DNA of 64,000 bases from Rhizobium rhizogenes (GTDB lineage: Bacteria > Pseudomonadota > Alphaproteobacteria > Rhizobiales > Rhizobiaceae): positions 1,864,001 to 1,928,000 of the forward strand of contig NZ_CP019702.2 of the NCBI RefSeq assembly GCF_002005205.3, written 5' to 3'. A program made the translations under genes and the position numbers. This document shows, piece by piece, positions 16,476 to 24,739 of this stretch (positions are counted from its first letter, which is position 1; each line of letters starts with the position of its first letter). The notes beneath the pieces are model-generated. The model saw nothing but the letters and a program-made list of their open reading frames with translations. It ran no database searches and was not told the origin of the DNA.

Positions 16476-18071
16476 ATGAAAATGCCTGTACTTTCTTCCC
16501 GTCTCGCCGCGCTGGCGCTCGGCACGGCGCTCGTGCTGCCGTTTGTTTCTTCCGCAGCCCTTGCGGAAGACAAGGTGTCGGTCGCGGTCAACACCATGCA
16601 GATATTCAGCTCGCTCGACCCGGCGAAGGTGACTGATTACACCGGCTACATGGCCATCGTGAACATGTATGACGGTCTGACCACGGTGAACGCCAAGGGC
16701 GAGATCGTGCCGCATCTGGCGAAATCCTGGGATATTTCGCAAGATGGTCTGACCTATACCTTCCACCTGCGGGACGATGCGAAATTCCAGGATGGCACGG
16801 CGGTGAAGGCTGCCGATCTTGCCTGGTCGATCCAGCGCCTGCTCGGCATCAACAAGGGTCCGTCGAACCTCATCGTCGGCGTGCTGAAGCCCGAAAACGT
16901 CACCGCGCCTGACGATGCGACGCTGGTCATGAAGATCGAGCGCCAGTTTTCGCCCTTCATGGCGGCGACGCCCTTGATGATGGCGATGAACAAGACGCTG
17001 ATCGAAGCCAATGCCAAGCCGGAAGACAAGTGGGGCGAGGCCTATGTCGGCGAACATTCCGCCGGTTCCGGCCCCTACAAGCTCGTCAGCTACAACCGTT
17101 CCGCCGATATGGTCATTGCCCGCAATGCCGATTATTTCCTCGGCTGGACGAAGGGCAAGCCCATCGACGAAGTGCGCTTCGTGCAGACCAGCGACGACGC
17201 CACCGTCAAGGCGCTGGCGGAAAAGGGTGAACTCGGCCTTTCCTCGCACGGGCTTGGCAACGACACCTATGAATCCATCGGCCGCATGAAGGGTTACAAG
17301 CTGATCCAGACCCGCACCGCCGGCGGTTTCGTCATCAAGCTCAACACCAAGGTCTATCCGACCGATGACGTCCATGTGCGCCGCGCCATCGCCTATGCGA
17401 CGGATTACAAGACGATCCAGGAAGTGATCTATCCGGGCTTCGACATGCGCGGACCGCTCTCCGACGCGTTCAAGGATGCGCATAACGGCGATATCCAGCC
17501 GGGCGTTTACGATCTGGAAAAAGCCAAGGAAGAACTGGCGAAGTCGAAATATGCCGGCCAGAAGATCACGCTGGTCAACAGCTATGTCGCGTCGCTGGCC
17601 TTCGAGGCCGAAGTGGCGCTGCTATTGCAATCGAGCCTCGAGCAGATCGGCATCACGCTCGATATCAAGCCGGAGCCGTGGAACCGTATCGTCGAGCTGT
17701 CCTCCAAGCCCGAAACCACCCCGGCATCGACGCAGGTGAACATCTCTCCGACCTATCCGTCGCCGGACGCGATGTTCTACAACCAGTATCATTCCAAGGC
17801 TTCCGGCACCTGGATGTCGATGGAATGGTTGCAGAATGCCGAGATCGACGGCCTGATCGACAAGGTCCGCGCCACCACCGATGTGAACGAGCAGAACGCC
17901 ACCTACAAGGAACTGCAGACGAAGATCGCCGATCTTCAGCCTGACGTCTGGGCCGTTGCGCCGAACCGCCGTTATGCGGCGAACAAGTGCCTTCAGGGTT
18001 ACGAGTTCATTCCCATGCAGAGCTGGGACCTGAACTTCTCCAACTTCCATTGGGACTGCAAGGCGGAGTGA
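16476..18071 (+). CDS. Oligopeptide-type ABC transporter substrate-binding protein (family 5)
   Basis: 531-residue periplasmic binding protein of the DppA/OppA/NikA family. A signal peptide is clear: basic start, hydrophobic stretch at residues 8-26, then SSAALAE with likely cleavage after residue 30. The family pattern DGLTYTFHLRDDAKFQDGT is near residue 90. The C-terminal part holds NISPTYPSPDAMFYNQYHS, the usual long-range region that closes over ligand. The ATG follows AAGAGGAG. It belongs with the permeases at 10172-12081 and the ATPase at 12086. Ligand unknown. Confidence 0.93.
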   Translation: MKMPVLSSRLAALALGTALVLPFVSSAALAEDKVSVAVNTMQIFSSLDPAKVTDYTGYMAIVNMYDGLTTVNAKGEIVPHLAKSWDISQDGLTYTFHLRDDAKFQDGTAVKAADLAWSIQRLLGINKGPSNLIVGVLKPENVTAPDDATLVMKIERQFSPFMAATPLMMAMNKTLIEANAKPEDKWGEAYVGEHSAGSGPYKLVSYNRSADMVIARNADYFLGWTKGKPIDEVRFVQTSDDATVKALAEKGELGLSSHGLGNDTYESIGRMKGYKLIQTRTAGGFVIKLNTKVYPTDDVHVRRAIAYATDYKTIQEVIYPGFDMRGPLSDAFKDAHNGDIQPGVYDLEKAKEELAKSKYAGQKITLVNSYVASLAFEAEVALLLQSSLEQIGITLDIKPEPWNRIVELSSKPETTPASTQVNISPTYPSPDAMFYNQYHSKASGTWMSMEWLQNAEIDGLIDKVRATTDVNEQNATYKELQTKIADLQPDVWAVAPNRRYAANKCLQGYEFIPMQSWDLNFSNFHWDCKAE

Positions 18072-18090
18072 TCTTCGCCTCATGAAAACC

Positions 18091-18118
18091 GGCCCCGCCA
18101 CAAATGGCGGGGTTGGCC
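18091..18118 (+). terminator. Hairpin after binding-protein gene
   Basis: CCCCGCCA at 18093-18100 pairs with TGGCGGGG at 18105-18112 around a 4-base loop, 20 bases after the binding-protein stop. Only two T residues follow, so partial termination or mRNA end protection is more likely than full termination; the downstream genes run in the same direction. Confidence 0.55.
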
Positions 18119-18189
18119 AGACTTGGAACTTCAAAGGGAAGGAGCATCGCTTGCGGCCGGAAAGGCTGCGGCATGCCCGAGGATGACGC

Positions 18190-19266
18190 ATGATCCAGGA
18201 ATTTTCCGAAGACGATATCGAACCTCTGGCCACCGGTGCCTGGATTCTGGGAACGGGCGGCGGCGGCAATCCCTATATCTCGACGCTCAACCTGCGCCGT
18301 CTTTATGCCGAGGGCAGGCGGGTGAAGGTCATGGATCCCATGGCGCTCGCCGATGACGACATGGTTGCCGTCGTCTCCAAGATGGGTGCACCTCTTGTCG
18401 GTCAGGAGCGGTTGGGGGATCCCGTGCATCTCGCCCGTGCCGTCGAGGTGATGGAGGATTATCTCGGCAAGCCGTTCCGGGCGATCATGAGCGTTGAAAT
18501 CGGCGGTTCCAATGCGCTGTCGTCCTTCCTCGCCGCCGCTGTGCTCGACCGGCCGGTCGTGAATGCCGATGCCATGGGACGCGCCTATCCGGAAGCGCAG
18601 ATGACATCCTTCGCCATCGGCAACCTGCCGATGTTTCCGCTGTCGCTGGTCGATGTGCGCGACAATGAGGTGATCGTGACGCGGGCCGCCTCGTGGAAAT
18701 GGATGGAGCGCATCTCGCGCAAGGTCTGTACCGAAGTCGGCTCCACCGCCGCCACCTGCAAGGCGCCGCGCACCGGCAGGGAAGTGAAGGAATGGGGCAT
18801 TCATTACACCGTCACCAAGGCGACCGAACTCGGGCGCGCGGTGATGGAGGCGCGTGCGCGCCATGACGATCCGGTTCAGGCGGTTCTTAACCACGAGGAC
18901 GGCAAGCAACTGTTCCGTGGCAAGGTGGTGGATGTGGCGCGTGAGACCACCGGTGGTTTCCTGCGCGGCAGCACGACCATTGAAGGCATCGATGCCGACC
19001 GTGGTTCGCGCATGGAACTGGCCTTCCAGAACGAATGGGCGGTCGCCTTCCGCGATGGCCAGCCTGTCGCCATGACGCCGGACCTGCTTTGCCTTCTCGA
19101 CACTGTCTCGGGCGGCGCCATCGGCACGGAATCGGTGCGTTACGGCCAGCGTGTCACGGTTGTCGCCCTGCCGGCGCCGGAGCTTTTGACGACACCTGCC
19201 GGCATCGCCGCCGTCGGTCCGCGCGCCTTCGGTTATGACATTGACTTCAGATCGGTATTCCCATGA
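18190..19266 (+). CDS. DUF917 family protein (copy 2)
   Basis: 358 residues, clearly a paralogue of the protein at 15299: GTGGGGNPY, EIGGSN, DAMGRAYPEAQMTSF, RYGQRV and GPRAFGYD occur in the same order. The two differ over most of the rest, so this is an old duplication or a heteromeric pair, not a recent copy. No signal peptide. Its stop overlaps the start of the second HyuA-like gene (ATGA), so in this copy the gene order is DUF917 then hyuA, the reverse of copy 1. Function is likely tied to its HyuA partner. Confidence 0.87.
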   Translation: MIQEFSEDDIEPLATGAWILGTGGGGNPYISTLNLRRLYAEGRRVKVMDPMALADDDMVAVVSKMGAPLVGQERLGDPVHLARAVEVMEDYLGKPFRAIMSVEIGGSNALSSFLAAAVLDRPVVNADAMGRAYPEAQMTSFAIGNLPMFPLSLVDVRDNEVIVTRAASWKWMERISRKVCTEVGSTAATCKAPRTGREVKEWGIHYTVTKATELGRAVMEARARHDDPVQAVLNHEDGKQLFRGKVVDVARETTGGFLRGSTTIEGIDADRGSRMELAFQNEWAVAFRDGQPVAMTPDLLCLLDTVSGGAIGTESVRYGQRVTVVALPAPELLTTPAGIAAVGPRAFGYDIDFRSVFP

Positions 19267-20801
19267 AACGCATCGGTATTGACGTTGGCGGCACCAATAC
19301 GGATGCCGTTCTGATCGATGGAGACACCATCGTCGCTTCCATAAAGGTCCCGACCACGCAGGATGTCCTGTCCGGCGTAAAGGCGGCGCTTGCCCATGTG
19401 GCGGGCCATGTCGGCACGGCTGACCGGCCGATTGATGCGGTGATGATCGGCACCACGCACTTTACCAATGCGGTGGTGGAGCGCGCCCGGCTGGAACGGG
19501 TCGCGGCGATCCGCATCGCATTGCCAACAGGTTCTTCACTGCCGCCGATGTGCGACTGGCCGAAGGATCTTCGCGAGGCCGTGGATCCGTTGATCTTCAT
19601 GGTCCACGGCGGCCATGAATATGACGGCAGTCCGCTGGTGCCGATGGTTCCCGATGAAATCCGTGAAGCGGCGATGAAAATCCGCGATGCGGGTATCACT
19701 TCCATCGCCATTTCTGCGACCTTCTCACCGCTGACGACGGAATGCGAGGTGAGGGCGGCGGAAATCGTCCGTTCGGTCATTCCCGATGCACGCATCACGC
19801 TCTCCCATACGCTTGGCCGCATCGGGCTTCTGGAACGAGAAAATGTCGCTCTTCTGAATGCAGCGCTGCAAACGCTCGGCAAGACCACGGTTCAGGCATT
19901 TTCGGATGCGCTGCGCGAAGCGGGCGTAAGGGCACCGTTCTATCTGACCCAGAATGACGGCACCGTGGCGCTCGCGGATGTGGCCGCCGCCAACCCCGTG
20001 CACAGTTTCGCTTCCGGCCCGACCAATTCGATGCGCGGCGCGGCCTTCCTCACCGGGCTTTCCGACGCCATGGTGGTGGATGTTGGCGGCACCACCTCCG
20101 ATATCGGCTGCCTTGTCGGCGGCTTTCCGCGCGAGGCGAACAATATCGTCCATATTGGCGGGGTGCGCACGCTTTTCCGTATGCCCGATCTTCTGCCGAT
20201 TGCGCTCGGCGGCGGCACCATCGTTGACCCTGAGACAGGCAAGGTCGGTCCGCGCTCGGTCGGTTACCGCATCCTGACGGAAGCCCGTGTTTTCGGCGGC
20301 GAGACGTTAACGACGTCGGATATTGCGGTGGCCGCCGGCCTGATCGAGATGGGTGACCGCGACCGTGTGAAAGGCCTCGATCCGGCTTTCGTGCAGGCCA
20401 CGCTTCAACGCATCCGTGACATGGTGGCCGACAGTTTCGACCAGATGAAGACCTCGGCCGAAGACGTGCCGCTGGTCGCTGTCGGCGGTGGGGCGTTCCT
20501 GATCCCGGAGACGGTTCCGGGTGCGTCGGAAGTGCTGCGTGTGGAAAATGCCGGCGTTGCCAATGCGCTGGGCGCGGCGATGGCGCAGGTTTCCGGTGAG
20601 ATCGACCAGGTCTTTTCCGGCCTGAGCCGGGACGAAGCCCTTGCGAAAGCCGAGACCGAGGCGCAGAACGCAGCCGTTGCGTCTGGCGCGGAGCGGGCGA
20701 GCCTCAAGACGCTTGAGGTGGAGGATATTCCGATCGCCTATCTGCCGGGCGGCGCTCGCAGAGTGCGCGTACGGGTCATCGGCGATATCGCCTTTCATTG
20801 A
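19263..20801 (+). CDS. Short HyuA-like hydantoinase/oxoprolinase family protein (copy 2)
   Basis: 512 residues, same short architecture as the protein at 13750: starts MKRIGIDVGGTNTDAV and contains GTTHFTNAVVERARL, ASGPTNSMRGAAFLTGL, DVGGTTSDIG and GGGAFLIP. The C-terminal domain of full-size HyuA is absent, and again there is no HyuB. No Shine-Dalgarno is visible; translation is probably coupled to the DUF917 gene through the ATGA overlap. Two distinct HyuA-DUF917 pairs in one operon may act on two successive intermediates, on two stereoisomers, or as one hetero-oligomer (inference). Confidence 0.88.
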   Translation: MKRIGIDVGGTNTDAVLIDGDTIVASIKVPTTQDVLSGVKAALAHVAGHVGTADRPIDAVMIGTTHFTNAVVERARLERVAAIRIALPTGSSLPPMCDWPKDLREAVDPLIFMVHGGHEYDGSPLVPMVPDEIREAAMKIRDAGITSIAISATFSPLTTECEVRAAEIVRSVIPDARITLSHTLGRIGLLERENVALLNAALQTLGKTTVQAFSDALREAGVRAPFYLTQNDGTVALADVAAANPVHSFASGPTNSMRGAAFLTGLSDAMVVDVGGTTSDIGCLVGGFPREANNIVHIGGVRTLFRMPDLLPIALGGGTIVDPETGKVGPRSVGYRILTEARVFGGETLTTSDIAVAAGLIEMGDRDRVKGLDPAFVQATLQRIRDMVADSFDQMKTSAEDVPLVAVGGGAFLIPETVPGASEVLRVENAGVANALGAAMAQVSGEIDQVFSGLSRDEALAKAETEAQNAAVASGAERASLKTLEVEDIPIAYLPGGARRVRVRVIGDIAFH

Positions 20802-20845
20802 TGGTAAGAGGCCCTGCCGGAGTGGGGCGACGAGGGAGTGAGCAC

Positions 20846-21790
20846 ATGACGAAGATCGCACTGGCCATCCATGGTGGTTGCGGCGTGATGCCGGAAGATA
20901 GCATGACGTCTGAGGAATGGGCTGCTGCGCGCGACGATCTGGCAGCGGCGCTGCGTGCCGGTTATGGCGTGCTGAAGGCTGGCGGAACCGCGCTTGAGGC
21001 GGTCGAGGCGGCGGTCGTCGTCATGGAGGACAGCCCGCATTTTAATGCCGGGCATGGTGCCGCACTCAACGAAAACGGCATTCACGAACTCGATGCATCC
21101 ATTATGGATGGTGCCACACTGGCGGCGGGCGCGATCAGCGCGTCCCGCGCCATCCGCAACCCGGTGAAGGCGGCGCGCGCGCTGATGGCGGATGAGCGTG
21201 CCGTCTATCTGACGGGTGAGGCGGCGGACCGCTTCGCCAGGGAAAAGGGGCTAGCCACCGAGCCTCAATCCTACTTCACCACACAAAAGCGCGTGGAGGC
21301 ACTGGCGGCGATGAAGCGCCACGCCGCCACAGGCACGGAAGCGACTGAAAACGAAAAGCACGGGACCGTCGGCGCAGTGGCGCTCGATGCGGCGGGGCAT
21401 CTTGCTGCGGCCACCTCGACCGGCGGTTACACCAACAAGCCGGACGGCCGGGTGGGAGACAGCCCGGTAATCGGCGCCGGCACCTATGCGCGGGATGGCG
21501 CCTGTGCGGTCTCCGGGACCGGCAAGGGCGAGTTTTTCATCCGTTATGTCGTCGGCCACGAGATCGCGTCCCGCGTTGCCTATCTCGGGCAGGATCTGGA
21601 GACTGCCGCCGGCGATCTCGTGCACAAGGATCTGGCCCCCTACGATATCGGTGCCGGGCTAGTGGCGATCGATGCCGAAGGCGGTATTGCCGCACCCTAT
21701 AACACGCCTGGCATGTTCCGTGGCTGGGTGACGCCATCGGGAGAGGCACGCGTGGCCACCCATGACAAGGTCTACGAGGTGAAATTGTAG
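20846..21790 (+). CDS. Isoaspartyl peptidase / L-asparaginase (Ntn hydrolase)
   Basis: 314 residues of the plant-type asparaginase family (E. coli IaaA), a cytoplasmic enzyme that cleaves itself and then hydrolyses beta-aspartyl peptides or asparagine. The autocleavage site is visible as KHGTVGAVALD; Thr174 would become the nucleophile at the new N-terminus of the small subunit. AIHGG at residues 7-11 and NAGHGAALNENG near 67 are family blocks. The upstream open frame runs 48 bases further, but the ATG at 20846 has GAGGGAG at 20832-20838. As the last gene of this operon it suggests that a product of the HyuA/DUF917 steps has an isoaspartyl or other beta-linked amide. Confidence 0.92.
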   Translation: MTKIALAIHGGCGVMPEDSMTSEEWAAARDDLAAALRAGYGVLKAGGTALEAVEAAVVVMEDSPHFNAGHGAALNENGIHELDASIMDGATLAAGAISASRAIRNPVKAARALMADERAVYLTGEAADRFAREKGLATEPQSYFTTQKRVEALAAMKRHAATGTEATENEKHGTVGAVALDAAGHLAAATSTGGYTNKPDGRVGDSPVIGAGTYARDGACAVSGTGKGEFFIRYVVGHEIASRVAYLGQDLETAAGDLVHKDLAPYDIGAGLVAIDAEGGIAAPYNTPGMFRGWVTPSGEARVATHDKVYEVKL

Positions 21791-21893
21791 GTCGCTGTCG
21801 CGGGTAGGATAAAAAACCGGTGACAGGAAGCGCTATCGGCGGCAAAAGGTTTGAACCGTTACCGGCTCGTTTTTCATCCATGGTGCTGGCCTC

Positions 21894-22799
21894 ATGAACA
21901 TCAAGCAGCTCGAAGTCCTGCGCACGCTTCTTTCCACCGGCTCGACCATTGCCACGGCAAAAGCGATGGGTCTCAGCCAGTCCGGTGTCAGCCGGCTTCT
22001 GGCGCAGCTCGAATCGGATCTGTCACTGACACTGTTTGCCCGCGACAAGGGGCGGCTCATTCCGACGCCGGAGGCCGCACTTCTTGCCCGTGATGCCGAA
22101 AACGTGCTGCTCGCCGTCGATCGGATGTCCGGCCACGCCGAGGATTTGCGCAATGGTGCCGCCGGCCCGGAAATCGTCCGCATCGGCCTGCCGAGCAGCA
22201 TGTGGGAAAATTTCGCGCCCGCCATGCTGATCGACTATGTCAGGGATTTTCCCGGCGTGCGTATCGAAACCTTCTTCGAGACAACCACCGCCATCAACAA
22301 GCTGGTGGGTGAGCGGGTGATCGATCTGGGTTTCCTGCGGATGGAAGGCGAGATCGGACCGGGCATTGATGTCGAACGTGTTGCGACCGGCAAAAGCGTC
22401 TGCGTGGTCCGGGAGGATCATCCGCTGGCTGAACTCACCGAAATCACCGTCAAGGATCTGCGCAATGTTCCGCTCATCCTGATCGGCCGGCAGCGGCCGA
22501 ACCGCATGGCGCTCGATCAGGTGTTCAAGAAGGCCGGCGTCAAGCCGATGGTGAAGATCGAGACCCATACCAACAGTTCCGCCTGCGCCTATGTGGCGCA
22601 CGGGTTGGGGGTAACGGTCATCAGCAGTTTTTATGCCAACCTCTACCGGCACCTTCCCGTTGTCGCCCGACCATTCGTCCCGCAGGCCACACAGGAATTC
22701 GGTCTTGCCCGCGCTTCCGGTGCACCCTTGTCCATCGCGGCGCAGGCACTAAGCGATGCCCTGAAGCGGGAAATCCAGCTTTCGCAGAAAATCGACTGA
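21894..22799 (+). CDS. LysR-family transcriptional regulator
   Basis: 301 residues with an N-terminal winged helix-turn-helix (QLEVLRTLLSTGS, then LSQSGVSRLLAQLE at residues 25-38) and a C-terminal periplasmic-binding-fold effector domain. It lies on the same strand between two oligopeptide-type importer operons, 103 bases after the asparaginase gene and 180 bases before the next permease gene. LysR regulators often control an adjacent operon using an intermediate as effector, so it may govern the downstream cluster, the upstream one, or both. A palindrome downstream is a candidate site. Confidence 0.93.
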   Translation: MNIKQLEVLRTLLSTGSTIATAKAMGLSQSGVSRLLAQLESDLSLTLFARDKGRLIPTPEAALLARDAENVLLAVDRMSGHAEDLRNGAAGPEIVRIGLPSSMWENFAPAMLIDYVRDFPGVRIETFFETTTAINKLVGERVIDLGFLRMEGEIGPGIDVERVATGKSVCVVREDHPLAELTEITVKDLRNVPLILIGRQRPNRMALDQVFKKAGVKPMVKIETHTNSSACAYVAHGLGVTVISSFYANLYRHLPVVARPFVPQATQEFGLARASGAPLSIAAQALSDALKREIQLSQKID

Positions 22800-22879
22800 A
22801 AACGGGATTTTGGGCGGAAAATCTCATTGTCCTCATCAGGATAAAACGCGCCGCCATTCTGCATAGACATATGACATTT

Positions 22880-22895
22880 ACGCATAATATTGCGT
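22880..22895. promoter_or_regulatory. Palindrome, candidate LysR site upstream of second importer operon
   Basis: ACGCATAATATTGCGT: arms ACGCA and TGCGT around an A+T centre, 85 bases before the first permease start and in the only sizeable gap after the LysR gene. The surrounding A+T-rich stretch (22855-22905) is unlike the coding DNA on both sides and is the likely promoter region. Confidence 0.4.
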
Positions 22896-22979
22896 GATAT
22901 TTCTCAATCCGTCATAGTCGCCAGCAACGAAACCGATAGAGGCGGGAACACGTTCCCGGCCATCAATCGTGGGGAACCG

Positions 22980-23924
22980 ATGATAAGATTCATACTGAGC
23001 CGTCTTTTGATGGCGCTGCCGACGATCGCATTCGTGTCGATCACGGTCTTTGCGCTCATCCGCTTCATTCCGGGCGATCCGGCTGCCCTGATGCTGGGCG
23101 ACATGGCGCAACCGGAACAGATCGAAGCCATGAGGACCGAACTCGGCCTCGACAAGTCCATGCCGCAACAATTCGTCATCTGGGCCGGCAATGTGGTGCA
23201 GGGTGATTTCGGCCGCTCCATCGTCAACGACGAAGCGGTGTTGCCGCTGGTCGTGTCGCGCTTCCTCGTCAGCGCCGAGATCGTCGTGGTCGCCGTGTTG
23301 CTCGCCAGCCTGATTGCGGTTCCGGCAGGTGTGATCGCCGCCTGGAAACAGAACAGCCTGACCGATCTTGCGCTGGTGGGAACGGCAACCCTGCTCCTCT
23401 CCATCCCGACATTCTGGCTGGGCCTGCTGCTTCTTCTGTTTTTCGGCCTCAAGCTCGGCTGGCTGCCGGTGCTGGGATATGTGTCGATCAGCGATAATCT
23501 TGTTGGTGGCATGCTTTATCTCGTCCTGCCCGTCATGACGCTGGTGATCCACGAAATGGGCGTTCTGATCCGCATGGCGCGCGCCTCGACACTGGAGGTT
23601 CTGCGGCTGGATTACATTACCCATGCCCGTGCCAAGGGTCTTTCGGAAAGCGCCGTGCTCTGGCGGCACGCCTTCAAGAACGCCTTCGGCCCGACCTGGA
23701 CGATGATCGGCCTCATCCTCGGCAATCTCCTCGGCGGCATCGCCGTCATCGAAACGGTGTTCACCATTCCCGGCCTCGGACGGTTGATGGTCGACAGTAT
23801 TTTTGCCCGTGACTATCCGGTCATACAGGGCTGCCTGCTGTTCGTCTCGCTGTCTTATGTGCTGGTCAACCTGTTCGTCGACCTTCTTTATCCCCTCTTC
23901 GATCCGCGTGTGGTTGCCGAATGA
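22980..23924 (+). CDS. Oligopeptide-type ABC transporter permease (DppB family), second importer
   Basis: 314 residues, six membrane segments, with the family block FIPGDPAALMLGDMAQPEQI near residue 30 and the EAA loop near residue 205 (DYITHARAKGLSESAVLWRH). An open frame begins 90 bases earlier, but the ATG at 22980 follows GGGGAA and gives the usual N-terminus. It is clearly not a recent copy of the permease at 10172. The ATGA at its end starts the DppC-like gene. Confidence 0.92.
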   Translation: MIRFILSRLLMALPTIAFVSITVFALIRFIPGDPAALMLGDMAQPEQIEAMRTELGLDKSMPQQFVIWAGNVVQGDFGRSIVNDEAVLPLVVSRFLVSAEIVVVAVLLASLIAVPAGVIAAWKQNSLTDLALVGTATLLLSIPTFWLGLLLLLFFGLKLGWLPVLGYVSISDNLVGGMLYLVLPVMTLVIHEMGVLIRMARASTLEVLRLDYITHARAKGLSESAVLWRHAFKNAFGPTWTMIGLILGNLLGGIAVIETVFTIPGLGRLMVDSIFARDYPVIQGCLLFVSLSYVLVNLFVDLLYPLFDPRVVAE

Positions 23925-24739
23925 AAAAGTTCACACTTAACGGGCTTATCGGCGGCTTTCTCATCGCCCTCCTGCTCATCACCGCCGCAACCGGTCTGTT
24001 CTGGACCCCCTATGACCCGATGAAGCTCGGCTTCGCCTCGCGTCTGGCCGGTCCAAGCGCCAGCCATCTTCTCGGTACCGACGAATTCGGGCGCGATGTT
24101 TTGAGCCGCCTGATGGTCGGCGCGCGCGCCAGCGTCTGGATCGGCTTCCTGACGGTCGCTTTCGCGACGATCTTCGGCACGCTGATCGGCCTTGTCAGCG
24201 GTTATGCGCGGGGCTGGGTGGATGGCGTCATCATGGCCATCAACAATGCGCTTCTCGCTTTTCCGGGCATTCTGCTGGCGCTCGGCCTGCTCGCGGTTTT
24301 TGGCGCAAACCAGTATGGCATCATCTTCGCACTCGGCATCGCCTATACGCCATCCATGGCCCGCGTGGTGCGCGGTGCCGTGCTTTCTCTGCGTGAGCGG
24401 GAATTCATCGAGGCGTCGCTGGTGATGGGCAATGGCGAGATCTACACCATGTTCCGCCACATCCTGCCCAATTGCATCGCGCCGATCACGGTTCTTGCCA
24501 CCTCCATGTTCGGCTGGGCCATCCTGTCGGAAAGCGCGCTCTCCTTCCTCGGCCTCGGCGTGCCGCCGCCGGCCCCCACCTGGGGCAACATGCTGGCCGC
24601 CGGCCGGCCCTTCATCCAGCAGGCTGTCTGGCTCGGGCTTTTCCCCGGTCTCTGCATCGCGCTGACGCTGCTTGGCATCAATCTTCTGGGCGATGCCCTT
24701 CGCGACAGGCTTGACCCGCGCATGAGAGGTCTCAAATGA
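23921..24739 (+). CDS. Oligopeptide-type ABC transporter permease (DppC family), second importer
   Basis: 272 residues with the conserved HLLGTDEFGRDVLSRLMVGAR block near residue 48, the EAA-type loop REFIEASLVMGNGEIYTMFR near 160 and LSFLGLGVPPPAPTWGNML near 207. The start overlaps the preceding stop by four bases (ATGA), and the next gene starts the same way, so this permease pair and its ATPase are tightly coupled. Confidence 0.93.
   Translation: MKKFTLNGLIGGFLIALLLITAATGLFWTPYDPMKLGFASRLAGPSASHLLGTDEFGRDVLSRLMVGARASVWIGFLTVAFATIFGTLIGLVSGYARGWVDGVIMAINNALLAFPGILLALGLLAVFGANQYGIIFALGIAYTPSMARVVRGAVLSLREREFIEASLVMGNGEIYTMFRHILPNCIAPITVLATSMFGWAILSESALSFLGLGVPPPAPTWGNMLAAGRPFIQQAVWLGLFPGLCIALTLLGINLLGDALRDRLDPRMRGLK

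Noticed and set aside
10172-24739. The two peptide-type importers as a recent tandem duplication
   Set aside because: Corresponding proteins share only family-level blocks, and the attached enzymes differ completely; they are independent systems placed side by side.
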